Of a stretch of DNA of 45,295 nt, positions 28,143 through 37,349 are shown one piece after another. The position numbers and the translations under genes were made by a program. The notes beneath the pieces were generated by a model. That model saw only the letters and a list, made by a program, of their open reading frames with translations. It did no database searches and was not told the DNA's origin. Source of the stretch: a virus; IMG/VR virus record IMGVR_UViG_3300017991_000026, positions 1 through 45,295 of that record; one strand, given 5' to 3'. Numbering within the stretch: position 1 is the stretch's first letter; every line of letters begins with the position of its first letter.

Positions 28143-29978
28143 TTATGGAATAATACCGTCCCATTGATAGGATTTCAATGTAAGCGTATCAGCGGCATGT
28201 TGTCCCTGATCGTGTCTTAACATTAAGTGCCACTCCGCTACTGACTTAACTGCACCTTCAAAAATTACATTATTCGATTCAATTACTTTTTCATCCCCGA
28301 ATCCACCCTCGACATATTCACATCCAGCAACTACTGAGACTTCTGGTGGATCGGTGATATCCTTTATCTGTGCCCATCTTTTACTATAAGATCCAATCTT
28401 TATTGAGCAAGAAGCGTATTTATGGTCAGGATCTACAACGGCCTGACCTAATAAATTCTCATACCCCTGTGCGTATGTACAGTGTAGAACTGGATATTTA
28501 GTATCCGAATTATGCGACCCATATCCACTCTGATAAGAATCTGTAGCATTTTTATGCCAATAATACCCAATTAGATCTATATGCGCAGCCGCTCTAAGAG
28601 TATTAGATCTTACATTTCTCTCTTGACTCCACGTGTCTAATCCATTTTCGTAATTCTCTGTGCCTAATTGCCCAATAGCAACAGTACTCCTCAGTGGAAT
28701 GTTTTCCCAATGCGACCCCATCCAGAGAAATACTGACCAATTTTCTGTTCGAAGAATTTTTTCTCTCATGCTGAAATCATAATATGGAATTATAGAAGTT
28801 ACATAATACTCAGCATACGCGTACCCAGTATCTTCAAACGTTGTTCCGTCTTCTACAATCGGAGCACTCACCACACAATGCCGTTGGATTCTACGAATTA
28901 GATTTTGAGATCCATCAATAGGCTGATAGACTTTAGTACCTCCCATCCAATATGGACTAAGGATCGACATCTTAGATCCTACTCCATATTCAAGATGAGC
29001 ATACTCTAATCCCTCTGCATAGTTGCAATTTATAGGACTGAAATAACAAGGCCCGAGATAATACTCAACATCCCAAAAGTGTTGATTGGTAGGAATGGTC
29101 GGATCGTAAGCTGCTATTTGCGGGGTGACATTATAATTAAATAAAAGAGCTCTTGCTTCACACACATGATCTACAGGGTATCCTGATTGAGCACAATCAG
29201 CACTTCCTGTTTTGTTTTCTGTAAGCCAATCTGACAGACCCACAAACGCGCCCATTTCACCAAATGTATCGTCTACGGTACCGGTATCAACCATTGATCC
29301 AGGCTGAGGCTCAGCCCATCCTGGATAGGATAAGTCTAATGGGTAATTACATTTATAACAATCACCGTCTGGATCAGCACTGTCCCTCCAATTCTTATAC
29401 AAATAAGAAGATCGAAGATTCTCCATCGGAGGATCGCAAACGTACGTGAGAAGATTATACAATGGTTCTGAAGTATCAGTCGCCAATGTGTAGCGAAAGT
29501 AGTCGTAATCAGTAGCAAGATGATTCCCTGTTCCGACCATAGTTCCCGAAACATCCTTCGGTACATCCACATAAGTGTTGTTCTTCGCATCCCACATAAA
29601 TGCATAGACGCCATATTGAACGTAGATATATCGATCATCTGGATAAACTATAGCCGGATCATCTGCTTCTCTTCCGCAGCAAAGAATCGTCCCAATCACA
29701 ACATTCCCACATGAGTCCATTACACTTACATCGACTGTCATATCCTTAGCATCGGTGTCAGCTCTCAACTCATTTGTCTGGCTCCATGTAGCAACTTCAG
29801 TCAGCTCAAAATAATCTGAGTCAGCTCCTGACAGTATCCATTGATAAGGCTGAATTCCACCCTCAACATACATATAGAGAGTCTCACCTGGAAAGATCGG
29901 CTGGAAGTTCTCAGGACTCCACTCGAAACAAAATCTCTTTTCTGAGCACTCGTCCCAAGGTGGAACTGCGATTGTCAT
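28143..29978 (-). CDS. Large tail appendage protein, 611 aa
   Basis: It begins MTIAVPPWDECSEKRFCFEW and continues with an Ig-like beta-sandwich (about 25-105: GETLYMYVEGG, YQWILSG, MTVDVSVMDSCGN). The remainder is Tyr/Trp/Asn-rich beta sequence with many cysteines and no signal peptide. Position between adaptor and nozzle genes suggests a tail-attached receptor-binding or fibre protein. I recognise no catalytic motif. It overlaps the upstream gene by 4 nt. Confidence 0.65.
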   Translation of the reverse strand: MTIAVPPWDECSEKRFCFEWSPENFQPIFPGETLYMYVEGGIQPYQWILSGADSDYFELTEVATWSQTNELRADTDAKDMTVDVSVMDSCGNVVIGTILCCGREADDPAIVYPDDRYIYVQYGVYAFMWDAKNNTYVDVPKDVSGTMVGTGNHLATDYDYFRYTLATDTSEPLYNLLTYVCDPPMENLRSSYLYKNWRDSADPDGDCYKCNYPLDLSYPGWAEPQPGSMVDTGTVDDTFGEMGAFVGLSDWLTENKTGSADCAQSGYPVDHVCEARALLFNYNVTPQIAAYDPTIPTNQHFWDVEYYLGPCYFSPINCNYAEGLEYAHLEYGVGSKMSILSPYWMGGTKVYQPIDGSQNLIRRIQRHCVVSAPIVEDGTTFEDTGYAYAEYYVTSIIPYYDFSMREKILRTENWSVFLWMGSHWENIPLRSTVAIGQLGTENYENGLDTWSQERNVRSNTLRAAAHIDLIGYYWHKNATDSYQSGYGSHNSDTKYPVLHCTYAQGYENLLGQAVVDPDHKYASCSIKIGSYSKRWAQIKDITDPPEVSVVAGCEYVEGGFGDEKVIESNNVIFEGAVKSVAEWHLMLRHDQGQHAADTLTLKSYQWDGIIP

Positions 29979-30433
29979 TCTTTCATTTCCTCAGGAACAA
30001 AAGTCTGGAATTCTTTTGAGCGCCGATCAGGAATGAGTACAAAAGTACACGCAACATCGGAAATATCTAGCACATCTGAGTACACAAATAATTGATCCCC
30101 ACGCTTTAGCGGCCCTGCAATTCTATCCATTGTTTCCATAGCATCAGCATCTATTCTCGCCGCAGATTTCCCACCATACCCAATCCCAATTGTAAACTTT
30201 GGCTTCTGTTCAGAAGCAATATCAATGATCGCATCCTTCAGCCTGCATCGAAAGGGCACATTGAAGAAACACACAATTCCGTCCTTGCCGACTCTGGAAC
30301 AATAATGTGAGAATACAATCGGAGGAAGAATCCCTCTGTTCATCCCATTAGCCTTTTTATAAAGCTTCTTCAGATGTCCGGCAACTTGCCGAAACTTCGA
30401 ATCTGTTGAGGTGCCATTTATTACGATATCCAT
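29975..30433 (-). CDS. Hypothetical virion-module protein, 152 aa
   Basis: A compact alpha/beta protein encoded directly after the head-tail adaptor and overlapping the next gene. IGIGYGGKSAARIDADAMETM is the most distinctive stretch. No signal peptide or membrane segment. It is probably a head-tail joining or tail completion factor by position only. Confidence 0.6.
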   Translation of the reverse strand: MDIVINGTSTDSKFRQVAGHLKKLYKKANGMNRGILPPIVFSHYCSRVGKDGIVCFFNVPFRCRLKDAIIDIASEQKPKFTIGIGYGGKSAARIDADAMETMDRIAGPLKRGDQLFVYSDVLDISDVACTFVLIPDRRSKEFQTFVPEEMKE

Positions 30434-30434
30434 A

Positions 30435-31157
30435 TTAGGCCTCGTTTATTACTGTATTTTCGTAGATCTCTTGCTCTACGATATCCTTGTCAAGATCGGT
30501 TAGCTCAGTCATAAGAGCATTCATCCAATCGTTTGCACCCTCAGTGTTGCGGTAACTAACTTCAAGTTGATAAAGCGCAGCATAAAGAAGCAGGTGAGGA
30601 TGGGTCTCTGACCAATAATTTACGTCGGTGTTATTGACCATATTTGCGTGGTCATAGAGTCCCCAGACTTCAACAGTGTACTCCCCATCTGTAGGAGGGG
30701 CGAACAGGATCATATTGTACAGAGAGGGGGCCGCAACAACATGATCTAAGAACGCCCCCTGATCGTCTTTATCTGTTGACTCTGGAGAACGGACGTACCC
30801 GGGGCACCAGTACTCTGGTTCTCCGGCATCCATGGCAGAGATAAGCTCATTGTAGTCAGCCCACAAACCGTTGATGTTCTTGAACTCCAATTTCCATCTC
30901 TGGTCTGAAGAGTTCTTAGTCACCCACACCTCTTGAATGGCTCGACACAATTGGAAAGTCACATAAAACGACCCCGCTGCAACTGTCTCATAAATCCGAG
31001 ACTGTGATTGCTGAGCATTAATTCTCTTGTCGAGCATCTTTAGCCCAGCGTTAATAAAGAAATCAGCCCCGTTATCAGCCCAAGTTGCTGTAGACGTGAC
31101 TAGATCATATCGGCCAGACATTTTAATGAACTTTTCTCTTATCCCTACAAGATCCAT
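30435..31157 (-). CDS. Head-tail adaptor protein, 240 aa
   Basis: The N terminus (IREKFIKMSGRYDLV...ADFFINAGLKMLD) and FYVTFQLCRAIQEVWV follow the pattern of podoviral head-tail adaptors, which sit under the portal ring. It is mainly helical at both ends with a beta middle. It follows palindrome copy 10 and a short gene for a fibre-like protein. Confidence 0.72.
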   Translation of the reverse strand: MDLVGIREKFIKMSGRYDLVTSTATWADNGADFFINAGLKMLDKRINAQQSQSRIYETVAAGSFYVTFQLCRAIQEVWVTKNSSDQRWKLEFKNINGLWADYNELISAMDAGEPEYWCPGYVRSPESTDKDDQGAFLDHVVAAPSLYNMILFAPPTDGEYTVEVWGLYDHANMVNNTDVNYWSETHPHLLLYAALYQLEVSYRNTEGANDWMNALMTELTDLDKDIVEQEIYENTVINEA

Positions 31158-31177
31158 CCTACACCTGCTTTGTTAAA

Positions 31178-31190
31178 TTGTAAAATACAA
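31178..31190. repeat. Dispersed palindrome, copy 10 (one mismatch)
   Basis: TTGTAAAATACAA, 3 bp after the - strand stop at 31193 and 21 bp before the adaptor start at 31157. It is the exact reverse complement of copy 9. Confidence 0.75.
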
Positions 31191-31192
31191 CT

Positions 31193-31513
31193 TTAAGTGA
31201 TCAAAAGTCCTGTAAGCTGAAAGCTAACTGCATCTGCAGTACCGGCCTGAATACGAACCGTATGGTTGGTGTCCAGGATAATAGGTTCTCTCTTCAGCGT
31301 GTTTGCCGCAAGTGAGTATTCGTAGAGAATCCAATCCTCGCTTGTCGCGGCCCCGCTTGCGTCAGTTACTGCAACACTCACATCTACAGCGGACCCCGTT
31401 TGATTACACATGTATAAAATGCCTTCGAATTCCCCAGAAGTACATTCATAAAGCTCTGCTTCCGAGGTATTTGCCGGCCGACTTGCCGCAATTCTTCCAT
31501 AAGCCTCAGCCAT
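31193..31513 (-). CDS. Small beta-rich virion protein, 106 aa
   Basis: The sequence alternates short strands (EGILYMCNQTGSAVDVSVAV, EPIILDTNHTVRIQAG) and looks like a small beta-sandwich or decoration protein. AGGAGG precedes its ATG. It lies between two other short genes downstream of the capsid gene. Function likely structural; family not recognised. Confidence 0.62.
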   Translation of the reverse strand: MAEAYGRIAASRPANTSEAELYECTSGEFEGILYMCNQTGSAVDVSVAVTDASGAATSEDWILYEYSLAANTLKREPIILDTNHTVRIQAGTADAVSFQLTGLLIT

Positions 31514-31522
31514 TTAATCCTC

Positions 31523-31708
31523 CTATTCCATTTGCATTAGAAAAAAGAGCATTGTCCGGCCAGCCATAGTCTGCTGAACAGGAGCCTCAAGTTCTGCACG
31601 AGTTACTCTCTTATCCACATTGGTTGACGTATCACTCACTGCGAACTCATCATCTGATGCTGGTGAAGTACCAAGCGCAGTAAGATCCTTAATTCGTTTA
31701 TTTGCCAT
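31523..31708 (-). CDS. Short head/tail fibre-like protein, 61 aa
   Basis: IKDLTALGTSPASDDEFAVS followed by DTSTNVDKRVTRAELEA is a motif often found at the N terminus of phage fibre and spike proteins. Here it is nearly the whole protein, so it may be a stub fibre or an anchor for other proteins. It starts 2 bp after the previous stop. Confidence 0.65.
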   Translation of the reverse strand: MANKRIKDLTALGTSPASDDEFAVSDTSTNVDKRVTRAELEAPVQQTMAGRTMLFFLMQME

Positions 31709-31710
31709 TA

Positions 31711-32280
31711 TTATCCTCCGAACACGAGAGCGTTTCCGCTCTCATCTACCATCTGATCATTACTGTCAGTTATCCACTCATCGTACTCTGTCATGTCCTT
31801 AAAATAAAGGGAATTGCCAGACTCATCTACCATTTGATTATCTAACTCATCAACCCATAAAAAATCAATAGAGTCATTAAAGTTCAGATAATAATTATGA
31901 ACCCCGCCAGCAGCAACCCACATTCCCCCATTACCTGGGACTAAAAAGGGCGGATCTGCCAACACATTAGAATCAGCTTCGCACCATAAATATATGGTCA
32001 TCATAGGAACAGTAGCCGTATCCTCATAAACCACTAATTGAGAACCGACATTGCCCCCAGAGAGAGAAGCTAATTCCAGCGAAGGATCATTGATCGACGC
32101 GACGGCAACTGGACTTTGACCGAGTCTCTGGTGAACTCCATATGGAACTGGATTAGTCGGATCAGAAGGATCTTCTGTTAATGAGATTTGTGGGGCCGTA
32201 ATGGCGTAGTTCTTTCTCGCGCCGTAATATAACGGCCCCACATCACCGACATAGAACTGTTTATTAGCTCTAATCGACAT
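31711..32280 (-). CDS. Virion protein with C-terminal tandem repeat, 189 aa
   Basis: Encoded directly after the major capsid gene. The first 140 residues are beta-rich. The C terminus carries two copies of a 19-residue unit (W-x5-NQMVDESGNSLYF and W-x5-DQMVDESGNALVF), with DNA-level repetition in the same places. Capsid-proximal position suggests a head fibre or completion protein. No known family. Confidence 0.65.
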   Translation of the reverse strand: MSIRANKQFYVGDVGPLYYGARKNYAITAPQISLTEDPSDPTNPVPYGVHQRLGQSPVAVASINDPSLELASLSGGNVGSQLVVYEDTATVPMMTIYLWCEADSNVLADPPFLVPGNGGMWVAAGGVHNYYLNFNDSIDFLWVDELDNQMVDESGNSLYFKDMTEYDEWITDSNDQMVDESGNALVFGG

Positions 32281-32290
32281 TCAGATCACC

Positions 32291-33586
32291 TTACGGGGTC
32301 AGTCCATTGTCCACGCCGACGCCGTTCAGATACGCACAGGTCTGGGGATAATGGAACTCAAGACCAACTTCAGTCAGCCATTCTTCCTTCAACCCGTCAA
32401 TGCGGCCGGAGCCAGAGGATTTGTCATCATAATATTTAGTCTGCTGAATGTACCGTTCCTTCAGGTTTTTCGGCTCGAACAAAACCATAGTGTAATTGTT
32501 CGTGTCTTCATAGGTGAAGAGCGGGTGACGTTTCAGATAAATCGTGCCCTGAGGATGAATCCACTCCAGAACACGCAGACCGTACGCGGGGCTAGTCGGC
32601 TGAAGATTGATCGTGCCGCCGGCTTTAGCCAGACGATTAATTGCGTTGATCGCACCGGTGCCGCAAAGGGCCAGGCGCTCACTGGAACCATACTTAAAAA
32701 CATCAGCCAGCTGTTCGTCCAGCCAATCCTCACCACTGGTCGTCCATGCGTCGCCAGCGTAGTCAGTATTCAGTGAATAGTCATCGACCGTTGATCCAGA
32801 AGCCGTAGCTCCTTTAATGAAAGGGACCAATCCCTGGGTAAATCTCTGCGGATGACCATTCTCACCAGTGATCTCAGCCCGCACACCGAACAAAAAACCT
32901 CTTTCCATCTCGACGCCGTGGAGTTTCAATGCCTCCTTTTTTGCTTCCTTCCAGGCCTCCATAGCCCGCAGTTTGGTCTGAATCTGCGTCCGGGTCATCT
33001 CGACAGGAGTTCTGAAGATCTGGGTATAGTTGTAGTATTTCGTGGGCTCGTACGAAATCGCATCCGGCATCACCCCACCTTCGGGATTGGCGTTGCCCAC
33101 GACCAGAATGGTGTCTGCATCAGAAAGATCGGTGCTGGCACCGTTGTCGTCGTCTTCCAGAAGCCGCACGGTCAGTCGCGAACTGGCACCGTTCTTGTCC
33201 ACCTCGGTAATAAGGGCCACAACATCTACGTCGTAGTGGGAAGCATCCCGCAAAAGAACCGCATGACCCTTTCTCATCATATCTGCGGTAGCTTCAGCAA
33301 CCTTGACATAAAGTGTATCGCCAGTTGTGCCACCCGTGGTATATGCCGAGCTCATGGCAAAGTCGGTATAAATGTTAGTAATCGCCCCGGACTGAGTCGG
33401 AAGGGTCTTCGTCCACCAATAGAACTGAGGATCAGTAGCTCGTTCCGAACTCATCATGGACATAATAGCCGTGAGAGGGTAATCTCCATTCGGCTCCATA
33501 TACAACAGTGTTTGGCGCCAGTCCTTCGGCCTGATATTGGAATCATCCCAGGACCCGGTACCGCGCATTCCTAAAAAACCACCCAT
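32291..33586 (-). CDS. Major capsid protein, HK97 fold (SU10/DUF5309-type), 431 aa
   Basis: The start MGGFLGMRGTGSWDDSN, FYWWTKTLP near 55, a central PVEMTRTQIQ with a long charged helix (EAWKEAKKEALKLHGVEMERGFLFG), and a C terminus ending near FHYPQTCAYLNG are features of SU10-like major capsid proteins. GGAG precedes the ATG. It is the most GC-rich structural gene, in keeping with high expression. Decoration and scaffold genes lie directly upstream. Palindrome copy 11 sits 27 bp before its start. Confidence 0.87.
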   Translation of the reverse strand: MGGFLGMRGTGSWDDSNIRPKDWRQTLLYMEPNGDYPLTAIMSMMSSERATDPQFYWWTKTLPTQSGAITNIYTDFAMSSAYTTGGTTGDTLYVKVAEATADMMRKGHAVLLRDASHYDVDVVALITEVDKNGASSRLTVRLLEDDDNGASTDLSDADTILVVGNANPEGGVMPDAISYEPTKYYNYTQIFRTPVEMTRTQIQTKLRAMEAWKEAKKEALKLHGVEMERGFLFGVRAEITGENGHPQRFTQGLVPFIKGATASGSTVDDYSLNTDYAGDAWTTSGEDWLDEQLADVFKYGSSERLALCGTGAINAINRLAKAGGTINLQPTSPAYGLRVLEWIHPQGTIYLKRHPLFTYEDTNNYTMVLFEPKNLKERYIQQTKYYDDKSSGSGRIDGLKEEWLTEVGLEFHYPQTCAYLNGVGVDNGLTP

Positions 33587-33612
33587 TTTATTTCTCCTTT
33601 ATCTTTTATAAA

Positions 33613-33625
33613 TTGTAAATTACAA
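33613..33625. repeat. Dispersed palindrome, copy 11 (perfect)
   Basis: TTGTAAATTACAA inside a perfect 17-bp dyad (33611-33627), 8 bp after the decoration gene stop and 27 bp before the capsid start. Confidence 0.9.
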
Positions 33626-33632
33626 TTTCATG

Positions 33633-33962
33633 TTATGACACAGTGGTATAGATTACTTCCCAGCCGTCGTTTGCCGGAACAATAACAGTAATCTCATTCG
33701 CTGCATCCATGTCACCACCAGCGGCCAGTTCTGATCCACTCTCCTTCACCAGAAGAGATACATCATTGGTAGCTCCGACTGGCGCACTGAACACATAAAT
33801 CCCATATGCATCGCCCAGCGCCGGCAGAGTAACATTCACTGCCGCAGAAGATGAATCCACAATCAAATGATGGTCATGTGGGGTCATAGAATAATGTGCA
33901 CTCACCACTTTTCTCTTCCCATTCCCAGAAGTATTCTGGTATAACACTTCTTCCTGGCTCAT
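33633..33962 (-). CDS. Putative head decoration protein, 109 aa
   Basis: A small beta-rich protein (SSAAVNVTLPALGDAYGIYVF, EITVIVPANDGWEVIYTT) encoded between scaffold and major capsid genes, the usual place of capsid decoration proteins. It starts 2 bp after the scaffold stop. It may bind the capsid surface as trimers. Family by context and shape only. Confidence 0.65.
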   Translation of the reverse strand: MSQEEVLYQNTSGNGKRKVVSAHYSMTPHDHHLIVDSSSAAVNVTLPALGDAYGIYVFSAPVGATNDVSLLVKESGSELAAGGDMDAANEITVIVPANDGWEVIYTTVS

Positions 33963-33963
33963 A

Positions 33964-34776
33964 TTACACTCCTTCCAGCGCGATCATCTCTTGGATGTCA
34001 TGCTGCATTTTTGAAAGTTGATTTGCGTTAGGCTTCATTGCCTTCTTGTTCGATGTTCCCGGAAGTGAAGGGTTCCCACGCTTTGCCCGTTTCATAGCGC
34101 CCTTGGAAATTCCCAACATTTTATACGCCCGTTGAGCAGTCTCCTCCAACTTCTTTTCCATATCCCACTCAGGATGCTCAACATCAACGGTATTGGCAAT
34201 AGCCCCAACCGCCACTCTGGCCTCTTTCAACTGAGGATGTTCACCCCAAAAATTGTCGATAGCCTTTCGAGTGTTGAACTGGCTGTGAACATACTTCATG
34301 GTCATTTGTGGGATAGATTGAAGAACATGCTGAGTTGATTCCGCGATTGCATCTTCCCGCGCTTTCTGGTAGATCGAATTCAACATCTCATTGAACTTCT
34401 GTGGATCGTCGATCAGATCATCCATCGGCGTATCTTTGAGAAAATCAATCGGCTCCGTAGGCGTCCTGGGCTGCGCAGGCTCCTGTTCCTGAACTGGCTG
34501 AGTCTCACTTCTCTGATGCTGAAGATTTTCGTTGATCGAATTCAACTGCTTGATCAAAGCATCATTCTGTTCTTTCAGCGAGGTCAGCTCATCAGGTTCT
34601 TCCTGCTCTTCTTTCTCCTCCGATACATCATCCTCTACTTCTGTCCCTTCTTCTTCCTGAGTTTCCTGTGTACTCTCCACCATATCTTCCACATTATCGA
34701 CATAGTCGTCCTCAGAAATACTATCGTCTGCGTCCAAAAAATCGTCTATCGCGCCTTTCGTAACTTCATCACTCAT
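33964..34776 (-). CDS. Scaffolding-like protein, 270 aa
   Basis: GAGGGAG precedes the ATG. The first 95 residues are extremely acidic (Asp/Glu-rich), followed by coiled coil (LTSLKEQNDALIKQLNSINEN), a Pro/Gln linker and a basic helical C terminus (KGAMKRAKRGN). This charge layout and the position between portal and capsid genes are typical of phage scaffolds that line the prohead and leave before packaging. Confidence 0.75.
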   Translation of the reverse strand: MSDEVTKGAIDDFLDADDSISEDDYVDNVEDMVESTQETQEEEGTEVEDDVSEEKEEQEEPDELTSLKEQNDALIKQLNSINENLQHQRSETQPVQEQEPAQPRTPTEPIDFLKDTPMDDLIDDPQKFNEMLNSIYQKAREDAIAESTQHVLQSIPQMTMKYVHSQFNTRKAIDNFWGEHPQLKEARVAVGAIANTVDVEHPEWDMEKKLEETAQRAYKMLGISKGAMKRAKRGNPSLPGTSNKKAMKPNANQLSKMQHDIQEMIALEGV

Positions 34777-35036
34777 CGTTCGTTCTCCCTCTGATTATAA
34801 AGATCCTGTATTGCGTCCCGTAAAACATACGGGACAGTCATAGCCGCCTTAATTCCTTGAATCCTCCCTTGAAATCTCAGCATCTCTTCATGAGAAGATT
34901 CTTCTTCAAGTCGGATTCTGGTAGAACTAAGCAAGTCCTCCCAGACCGCCAAAAAGTCCTGGAAGAGCACCGTTTCCAGAAAGCTCTCCACCTGAGCCAG
35001 CGTACTGCTGGGCTTGATTTCCATTTCCTGGTCCAT
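34773..35036 (-). CDS. Hypothetical helical protein, 87 aa
   Basis: It begins inside the portal gene (110-nt overlap in another frame) after a GGAG about 10 nt before the ATG. The body (LLSSTRIRLEEESSHEEMLRFQGRIQGIKAA) is a long helix like small phage proteins encoded next to the portal. It ends with a 4-nt overlap into the scaffold gene. Probably minor structural or assembly role. Confidence 0.62.
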   Translation of the reverse strand: MDQEMEIKPSSTLAQVESFLETVLFQDFLAVWEDLLSSTRIRLEEESSHEEMLRFQGRIQGIKAAMTVPYVLRDAIQDLYNQRENER

Positions 35037-36927
35037 TTCCCATATTCTCCAAAGGCTGTAGATTTCCAGATTTAATATGCCTCACTACTGCTTCATCAGG
35101 CATAAACTGCGGCTGCATATTTCCCTGCTGCTGAGGCTGAGGAGCCATTCTAAACTCATCAATATTCTTAGCTCCCGCGCCCATAGCCACATACTCAAAC
35201 AATTTAAACAAATCGAATCTCTGTTGAAGTGCCTGATTCTGCGAAACTACCTCAAACAATTTCAACCAGACATTTGAGAAGTTTCCCTTATTAGATGAAG
35301 CATCATTCACCACTACATCAAAATTAATATCCAATGACTCAGGATATACAGCAAGATGACTCGGAGCCTGTCCCATAAATTGCGCTAATTTCTCTGCCCA
35401 CTCACCAGAAGTTTTAATCATCATCGGCTCAGTCATAAACTGTTGAGCATGAGAAGCAAAGAGATACCCGATATCTCTCATTCCCTGAGCAGAAACCATC
35501 TGGACAATTCTGTTTAATCGAGTTATTGCTCCAATCTGAGTACCTTGAAACTCCAGTCCAGTCAATCTCTCCGGCCCACCTTCCCTGAGTGATCCCATCG
35601 AAGAATCATCAGCTCCAGAAATTTTCTGCATCCACTGTACGATCCATGATGAATCTGCAATGTTATTACGAGTTACATCATCTACCGGCATCTGCATGAG
35701 AACATTTCGAACATCCGTGCCCCAGGCTGGCCGGCGAAGCCTAATCACCCCACCATTCTTTCCCTTAGGATTAGTAATATCGTTAATGTTCACTCGATAA
35801 GGATCAATTACATATGTGCTATTTACTGCCTTTCGCACCGCTGCGATATGCGCATTAAACAACCAATCGAGAATCCCTTGGAGTCCCTTTAATGTTTCAA
35901 TCCGAGAAACAGGAGTCAATGAATATCCATCAAAATCTGGCGCCGCAATTCCTACTGGGAACATATCGTGATCCAGATCCAAGGGCTGAGCCCGGAGAAT
36001 AATTGAATCCCCACCAATCACGAAGTACCATTTCTCTGGGTAATCACTCTCCTCTCCATCAATTCCCCACTCAGATGGGAGAATATTACAATACATATGG
36101 ATCAAATCACAAGGGGTTAGACCACTGGTTTCGTTTCCTCTGGTCCGTCCAGTATTAATTTCCCGAGACGATTCATCTGTATTATAAATTGAAGTTCGAC
36201 CGGAAACATGCTTCAAATATTTTGCGTTAAAAAATTCTCCTGATCTCTCCCGAGAAAGAATATCCATCATATTCGTGTGTTCGACCCATCCAAAGAACTC
36301 AGAACTCTGAACTTCATGAATTGGACAGTTAGGATCAGGAAGACAAGAATATGGATCTATATTAACCAGCCGATTTCCCTCGAAGTTAAACCCTCTCGCT
36401 GAGCTAACTGTTCCCCAAGAAGGAATCGCTGCTCCAAATCCATAGACCAAACAGTCCCTCAGCCAGGTGTGGATATTAACCCCTACCTTAAAGCGATGAC
36501 AATGAAGATCAATCACTTTTTCCATCAACATCGCACCGTAGGTGTCTTCTGGCCCCATACCATCATATCGAAAGATCGGAGAGTTTAAGAAAATCCCAGT
36601 GAGATAAGAAAGCCAAGTCTCAAGAATTGCGTAAGAATATGGAAAGACAACAGATACTGGCTTACGTTCATCATTGTCCTGAACCTTCTCTTCTTCCTCG
36701 TCGATAAATTTATAACAAGTAAGAATTTGATCTAACTCATTCCATGTATCAAATTTATTCGACATCTGAGTCTGCGCTGCGAGAGCTCGGTCCATTACTT
36801 CAGTCAAAATCTTCCCGTGCAAATCCGATGTGGGCTTCAATTTTAGATCATAAGGATAGTCATATTTATAATCCTTATCAATTAATGCCGCATGAACTTT
36901 TTGGCTTCTTATTTCCCGATATCTCAT
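34927..36927 (-). CDS. Portal protein, P22/podovirus type, 666 aa
   Basis: Length and pattern fit podoviral portals: a helical start (DRALAAQTQMSNKFDTWNEL), VVFPYSYAILETWLSYLTG, GVNIHTWLRDCLVYGFGAAIPSW, and a later GILDWLFNAHIAAVRKAVNS helix. The tail of the protein (from about 600) is Gln/Gly/Pro-rich and likely disordered. It forms the dodecameric DNA gate at one capsid vertex. The start overlaps the previous stop. Confidence 0.82.
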   Translation of the reverse strand: MRYREIRSQKVHAALIDKDYKYDYPYDLKLKPTSDLHGKILTEVMDRALAAQTQMSNKFDTWNELDQILTCYKFIDEEEEKVQDNDERKPVSVVFPYSYAILETWLSYLTGIFLNSPIFRYDGMGPEDTYGAMLMEKVIDLHCHRFKVGVNIHTWLRDCLVYGFGAAIPSWGTVSSARGFNFEGNRLVNIDPYSCLPDPNCPIHEVQSSEFFGWVEHTNMMDILSRERSGEFFNAKYLKHVSGRTSIYNTDESSREINTGRTRGNETSGLTPCDLIHMYCNILPSEWGIDGEESDYPEKWYFVIGGDSIILRAQPLDLDHDMFPVGIAAPDFDGYSLTPVSRIETLKGLQGILDWLFNAHIAAVRKAVNSTYVIDPYRVNINDITNPKGKNGGVIRLRRPAWGTDVRNVLMQMPVDDVTRNNIADSSWIVQWMQKISGADDSSMGSLREGGPERLTGLEFQGTQIGAITRLNRIVQMVSAQGMRDIGYLFASHAQQFMTEPMMIKTSGEWAEKLAQFMGQAPSHLAVYPESLDINFDVVVNDASSNKGNFSNVWLKLFEVVSQNQALQQRFDLFKLFEYVAMGAGAKNIDEFRMAPQPQQQGNMQPQFMPDEAVVRHIKSGNLQPLENMGNGPGNGNQAQQYAGSGGELSGNGALPGLFGGLGGLA

Positions 36928-37313
36928 TCAGATTCCTTTTTTCTATGAAGATAACGCTGAGCAACTTCTAACTTAACATATTCAGTCGCGATACTACTAA
37001 CAGAGTCTTGCACTTTGTCTACTTTTGTATCTAATTTGCGAAGATAATCACACAGTTTATCCTGCATATTATCGCGTAAAGTTGCTTGTCTTTTCTTGCA
37101 CTCCTTACAATCCTCTGTCGTAATAAATCTTTCCTGCCTAAGCTCCATCCTGGCAAGGCGATCTGCATTCTCCTCCATCTTGATAAATAGTCTCTCTTGA
37201 TCTTTACTATATTGATCTATCCGTTGAGACAATCTACCAAAGGTTACGATGATCGGCAAGCCTGCAAACAGCAGTGTAACCAACGGGCCTATGATAATTT
37301 TTACGTATTCCAT
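36924..37313 (-). CDS. Membrane-anchored coiled-coil protein, 129 aa
   Basis: Residues about 5-25 are one transmembrane helix (VKIIIGPLVTLLFAGLPIIV). The rest is charged coiled coil with a CKECKKR motif in the middle. This layout resembles haemolysin/XhlA-type holin partners or i-spanin-like proteins, so a lysis or membrane role is possible although it lies in the structural arm. It overlaps the portal start by 4 nt. Confidence 0.62.
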   Translation of the reverse strand: MEYVKIIIGPLVTLLFAGLPIIVTFGRLSQRIDQYSKDQERLFIKMEENADRLARMELRQERFITTEDCKECKKRQATLRDNMQDKLCDYLRKLDTKVDKVQDSVSSIATEYVKLEVAQRYLHRKKESE

Positions 37314-37322
37314 AATTTAAAA

Positions 37323-37335
37323 TTGTAAATTACAA
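37323..37335. repeat. Dispersed palindrome, copy 12 (perfect)
   Basis: TTGTAAATTACAA, 15 bp from the - gene end at 37350 and 10 bp before the start at 37313. It is followed by ATTACTG as in copy 8. Confidence 0.9.
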
Positions 37336-37349
37336 ATTACTGAATCACA

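Noticed and set aside
32852-33574. 240-residue open frame on the + strand opposite the capsid gene
   Set aside because: It lies wholly antisense to the well-supported major capsid gene, has no ribosome site, and its Arg/His/Ser-rich content is typical of an antisense shadow of a GC-rich gene.
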